DNA of 64,000 nucleotides from NCBI GenBank assembly GCA_003290165.1, contig QNQO01000547.1, positions 248,001-312,000 of the forward strand, written 5' to 3'. A program made the translations under genes and the position numbers. The DNA comes from Berberis thunbergii (taxonomy: Eukaryota; Streptophyta; Magnoliopsida; Ranunculales; Berberidaceae). Below, one piece after another: positions 60,380-64,000 of the stretch. The notes under the pieces were generated by a model. It was not told where the DNA came from. It worked only from the letters and a program-made list of their open reading frames with translations, and made no database searches. Numbering within the stretch: the stretch's first letter is position 1; each line of letters begins with the position of its first letter.

Positions 60380-61271
60380 GAGAAAGAAAGAAAAGCGATG
60401 TCAATGAAAAAAAAAAAAAAAAAAGTAACGTTGGTTAGAACATTGATTTACTCTTCATAGCCCTTGTGTTAGTAGGTATATACATTCTTAGAGATTTTTC
60501 GTATACCTTTTTCCATTCTTTGTTAGCCATTACCTAAAACCCATTACAACCTATTAAAGTCCTAGTTGATCTTAAGAGATGGTTAGTTTCGTAGATGTGG
60601 AGATTAAATAAATAAGAACTATGGTGTATGATTTAACATTCTCAAAAGTAATTGATATTCCTGTCCATGAGATCATATTCATTCCATTCTTGAAAAGTCC
60701 GTTCTTCATATTACTATATGTGAGATGATTGTTTTCCATTATTTACTCTTTTCCTCACATATAAACTGAGTAAAATATCAAATCTCTGAGTGTTTCATTG
60801 TGAGTGACATGAGAGGTTTGAAGTCAAAACAAACTTTCTAAAGGAGATTTAGTAATTGTTTTACTCTGAAATAAAAAGTTATGTTGATAAGGCCATGCAC
60901 ACACACACTTCGAGTTGGAAATAATTGATGAAATTTATTTAACCTTTGGGTATTATTAAATGGTTGTGAGACTCTTTGATATATTATTGTGAGACTGTTA
61001 GCTATTTTCAAAATTTTTTGGCAATTAAATTCTTACTCTGAGGATAATAGACTTAGTTACCATGTTTTGGAAATTTATGAGTCATAATGTTTGTGGGTAA
61101 CATTTCTGGAAACCCTCACGAGACTATAACTCGTCCACTAGAGGTAATCTAGGGGTTTAAAGCCTTGTTGCACGTTTAAGGTAAGTGCAACCGATGATTC
61201 CTGCGAAAGTGAGTTAGATTTTATTTTATTGTTTTGCTCGAGGACTAGCAAAATATAGATTTGGGGGTATT

Positions 61272-63065
61272 TGATATTCACATAATTATTACATAATATA
61301 TCCCTTAATTTATATATGTTAGTGTTTCGATTATTATAATTTATAATAATTATTTCGTTTTCATGTCTTGGCAGGAATTTGAGCGTTAACGATGAAATGG
61401 TATTAAGGCGACAGACAATTGGTCGATTCTAGTGGTGGTACAAAGCAGAGAGTCACATATCTAAAACTAACCCTAGTAAACCTAGATCCACCTAAATTAG
61501 CCTAAGCCCAAATCCAAAAATACTAACCTAAAAACCCAAGCCCAAGATAATAGAACCCTATTTAGCTCCTCTAATCTTAGAGAAAAAGGGGGGAGCTCTG
61601 ATTCTCTCCACTTCCACAGCCCCTCTCCCCTCATCTCTTTGCCAGCCACCTCACCACCCTGCCGGCAATCCTCGCTCGATAGGAGAGCCGGCAGCGCGAT
61701 AATCCCGCCATCACCCCTCATCTCGTCATCTCTCACCTCGTTCTCCGCGCCAACAACCACCTCCTCCTTCATCCCACTGAAACAGGGGCGTGACACCCTG
61801 TTGCACGTCATCACGCCACACAGCCATCACCACCACCACCGAGCACCACCTTCTCCGCCATCACCACCACCACCGCGCGCACAACCTCCCTGTTTTCCAC
61901 CCTGTTTCGCTCCCTCCTTCCTGTTTTCCTCTCTTCTCTTCGTCTATCCCTCCCCCACTTCTATCTCTCTGCTCCAACCTCGCCAACAGACCAAGCGATA
62001 AGCGCCACTGCCGCTAGACAGAGCTCGCGACAGAGCTCTCTGTTTCGCCTCCTCCTTTGTTTTCTTGCGTTAACTTCTCTGTTCTTCATCCTATCTCTCT
62101 TTTGCAGGTACCAGGGCAAGTCAGGGACCACGAGGAGCTCGCGAAGAAGCCGCAACAGCGCGGAACAGAGCGGCGTCTCGCTGGAGACGAAGGCGCAGCA
62201 GCGCGCGACTTTGGCGGGAGAAAACTGTTTTTCAAACAGTTCAGCTATTCACACCCCAGAGATTTGTAAGAGCCACCACAGAGTGCTTTTGGCCAGTTTT
62301 CTCGGGATTCGCGTCCGTGCAGAGATGATTTCCACCTCCATTGACGTTGTGCTCACCGCTACCATGACCAGCTAAACCATTCGCCAAGGCTACGATGAAA
62401 CCATAGGGTTTCCTAGAGTTTGTGTATTTAAATTTATTGTTTTCTTTATGCTTGAACGTTAAACACATTTGATTTATGATTTTCAATAATTTGCTTTCAC
62501 TGATTATATCCTGATTAATTATCTAGACTAGTCGGTAGTTAGAAATACTCTTTGTTGAAATTCAAAAGTCTGATTTAATCAATTAATCTGAATCTGTGAT
62601 TGTGTGTGCCGTAAGAAGACACGCAATGCTAGGGATTAGGATTAATTAAAATAAATCTGTGATTGTGTGTGCCGTAAGAAGACACGCAATTCTAGGAATT
62701 TATACCTATGCTTAAATCAATTGTGAACTTAGATTAATCTTTAGGTTAGTCATGTTAAATCTTGAAAACAGTATTTTTGATCACACAAATCTCAAAGAAC
62801 CTGTGGTGGATTCAATGCCTTGGTTTCCTTTCTCATATTCTTTAAAACTTTTTATTTTGTTTTTAATTTGATTTTTAGTTTAGATATTTTAATTGCTGTA
62901 ACCCCAATTTAAATTAGTTTAAATAAACCCTGAAATTTAATTGCAACCACAGTCCTTGTGGGATCGACCTGTACTTGCCCTTGTCTACCAGTTAGCACTG
63001 TGCACTTGCAGTTATTAAAATTAGGTTAATTAACCTATTTATTTAGGTTAGTTAAATCTGCATCA
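61272..63065 (+). mobile_element. Array LTR 4
   Basis: TGATATTCAC...CTGCATCA, 1,794 bp. It matches LTR 3 except for isolated changes, for example a missing A in CCAGTTAGCACTG near 62994. Confidence 0.92.
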
Positions 63066-64000
63066 AGTTTTTGGCGCCGTTGCCGGGGACTGTAGCGGTA
63101 TAATTGGATTTAAGAGTTTATTTTCACTAGTTTGTAGTTTAGGTTAAAAAAAAAAAAAATTTAATTAATTTAAAAAAAAAAAAATTAGGTCAGATATAAG
63201 ATTGCTTTTTTTTTTATAGTAGGTTTGATTTTTTTTTTTAGTTATTTCTTTTAAGTCTTAGAAGTTTGATACTTGATTTTGCTTTTGTTATTTTTGCAGG
63301 TATTAATAGGCAGAAAGCATATATTACAGATTACACGCTTCTCGAGAAAATTGAACGATCCTGCTGAACATCAAGCAAAGTTTTTTATTTTTATTTTGTG
63401 AGTAGAGTTTTTAATTTTATTTTCACCTCGTTTTACGAGTGTGTGGTGTAATAATTTTTTTAACTCTACTATTTCTCATTTTGTTTCAAAAAAAAAAAAA
63501 AAAAATAACAAAAACAAAAACAAAAACAAAAAGCACATGGTTTGAATTGTTTACAGGTTGCTATCGCGTGGACACTCTCAGAAGTTGGCGAGCCGTCAGG
63601 TGGACGGTGTTTCTGATCGACGTCAACTCGACTTCTACCCGGCGTCGCAAGTAACCCAAGAGAGGTTCACGCCGGAGGTAACTTCTTTCCACCGCATCTG
63701 CACGCGGTTTCTAAGTGGATTACTGTGTGTTTTATTTGCTAGGTACTTATCTAGGGTCATTTTTCATTCATCTTGCTTGCGCATCATATAGGCCTTGATT
63801 AGGTTTTACCATTTTTATTTTAGAGTTAGGTTATCTTCGTATATAGATTAGGCTTGCATAATTTAAAAAATAAAATGAAATGAAATCTAATCATTATCCT
63901 TTTCGCAGGAATGCATTTAATCCCATGTGACCACCTGATTATGCTCCATATTCAGATTATTACAACTCAGGTTCCGCATATTATCCTGACTTCCTCTCCC
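63066..64000 (+). mobile_element. Array internal region 4, cut by window end
   Basis: Primer site, leader, candidate leader exon (about 63557-63677) and the first bases of the gag-like region are present and match unit 3. The chain therefore continues beyond the window. Confidence 0.9.

Larger units (their letters stand above)
56472..61271 (+). mobile_element. Array internal region 3 (best preserved)
   Basis: Begins after the LTR with the primer site and ends at a polypurine-like GATTTGGGGGTATT. It holds a leader of about 850 bp with splice-like signals, the 535-codon gag-like ORF, the post-coding motif near 59113 and a 2.1-kb non-coding 3' part. No RT, RNase H or integrase motif is present, so the element is non-autonomous. 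Confidence 0.9.

Overview
The window looks like nuclear DNA of a flowering plant, probably a eudicot. Genes are split by GT-AG introns, intergenic DNA is AT-rich, and LTR retrotransposons, TRIMs, SINEs, MITEs and Helitrons are nested in one another. A decayed chloroplast gene fragment (psbB) lies inside one repeat. No prokaryotic operon, tRNA gene, rRNA gene or CRISPR array was seen. All calls come from reading the sequence; no database search was run.

Layout. 1-10.5 kb is a repeat bed: two very long minus-strand LTRs (64-2526 and about 7585-10503), a gypsy gag-like remnant, an inverted pair of LTRs, a Harbinger-type MITE carrying one of those LTRs, and two TRIM elements. 12.2-26.6 kb is the gene island. 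It holds an FCP1/SCP-like phosphatase of the HAD superfamily (+, six exons, intact, 310 codons), the rhodanese-like protein STR10 (+, two exons, intact, 214 codons) and a phosphoinositide phospholipase C (-, nine exons) whose frame is broken by about seven small indels. STR10 and PLC converge. 26.6-28.5 kb is sparse intergenic DNA.

28.5-37.7 kb is a minus-strand Ty1/copia relic and a second partial copy of it, made by a roughly 2.4 kb segmental duplication. The first copy holds three Helitron units, one carrying the 3' half of psbB. 37.7-41.5 kb is a Tat/Athila-like LTR interrupted by the 3' part of a chromodomain-bearing Ty3/gypsy element whose reverse transcriptase is missing. 41.5 kb to the window end is a head-to-tail chain of one non-autonomous Tat/Athila-like retrotransposon: four LTRs of about 1.8 kb alternate with internal regions of about 4.8 kb, and the chain continues past the edge. 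Only the third internal region keeps an uninterrupted 535-codon gag-like ORF.

The three host genes belong to different pathways (phosphatase signalling, a plastid or mitochondrial rhodanese, phosphoinositide signalling) and show no functional link. The main interest is genome architecture: Helitron-on-Helitron insertion with organelle DNA inside, a multi-LTR tandem chain, a duplication that preserves an empty MITE site, and an otherwise conserved PLC gene with homopolymer-type frameshifts.
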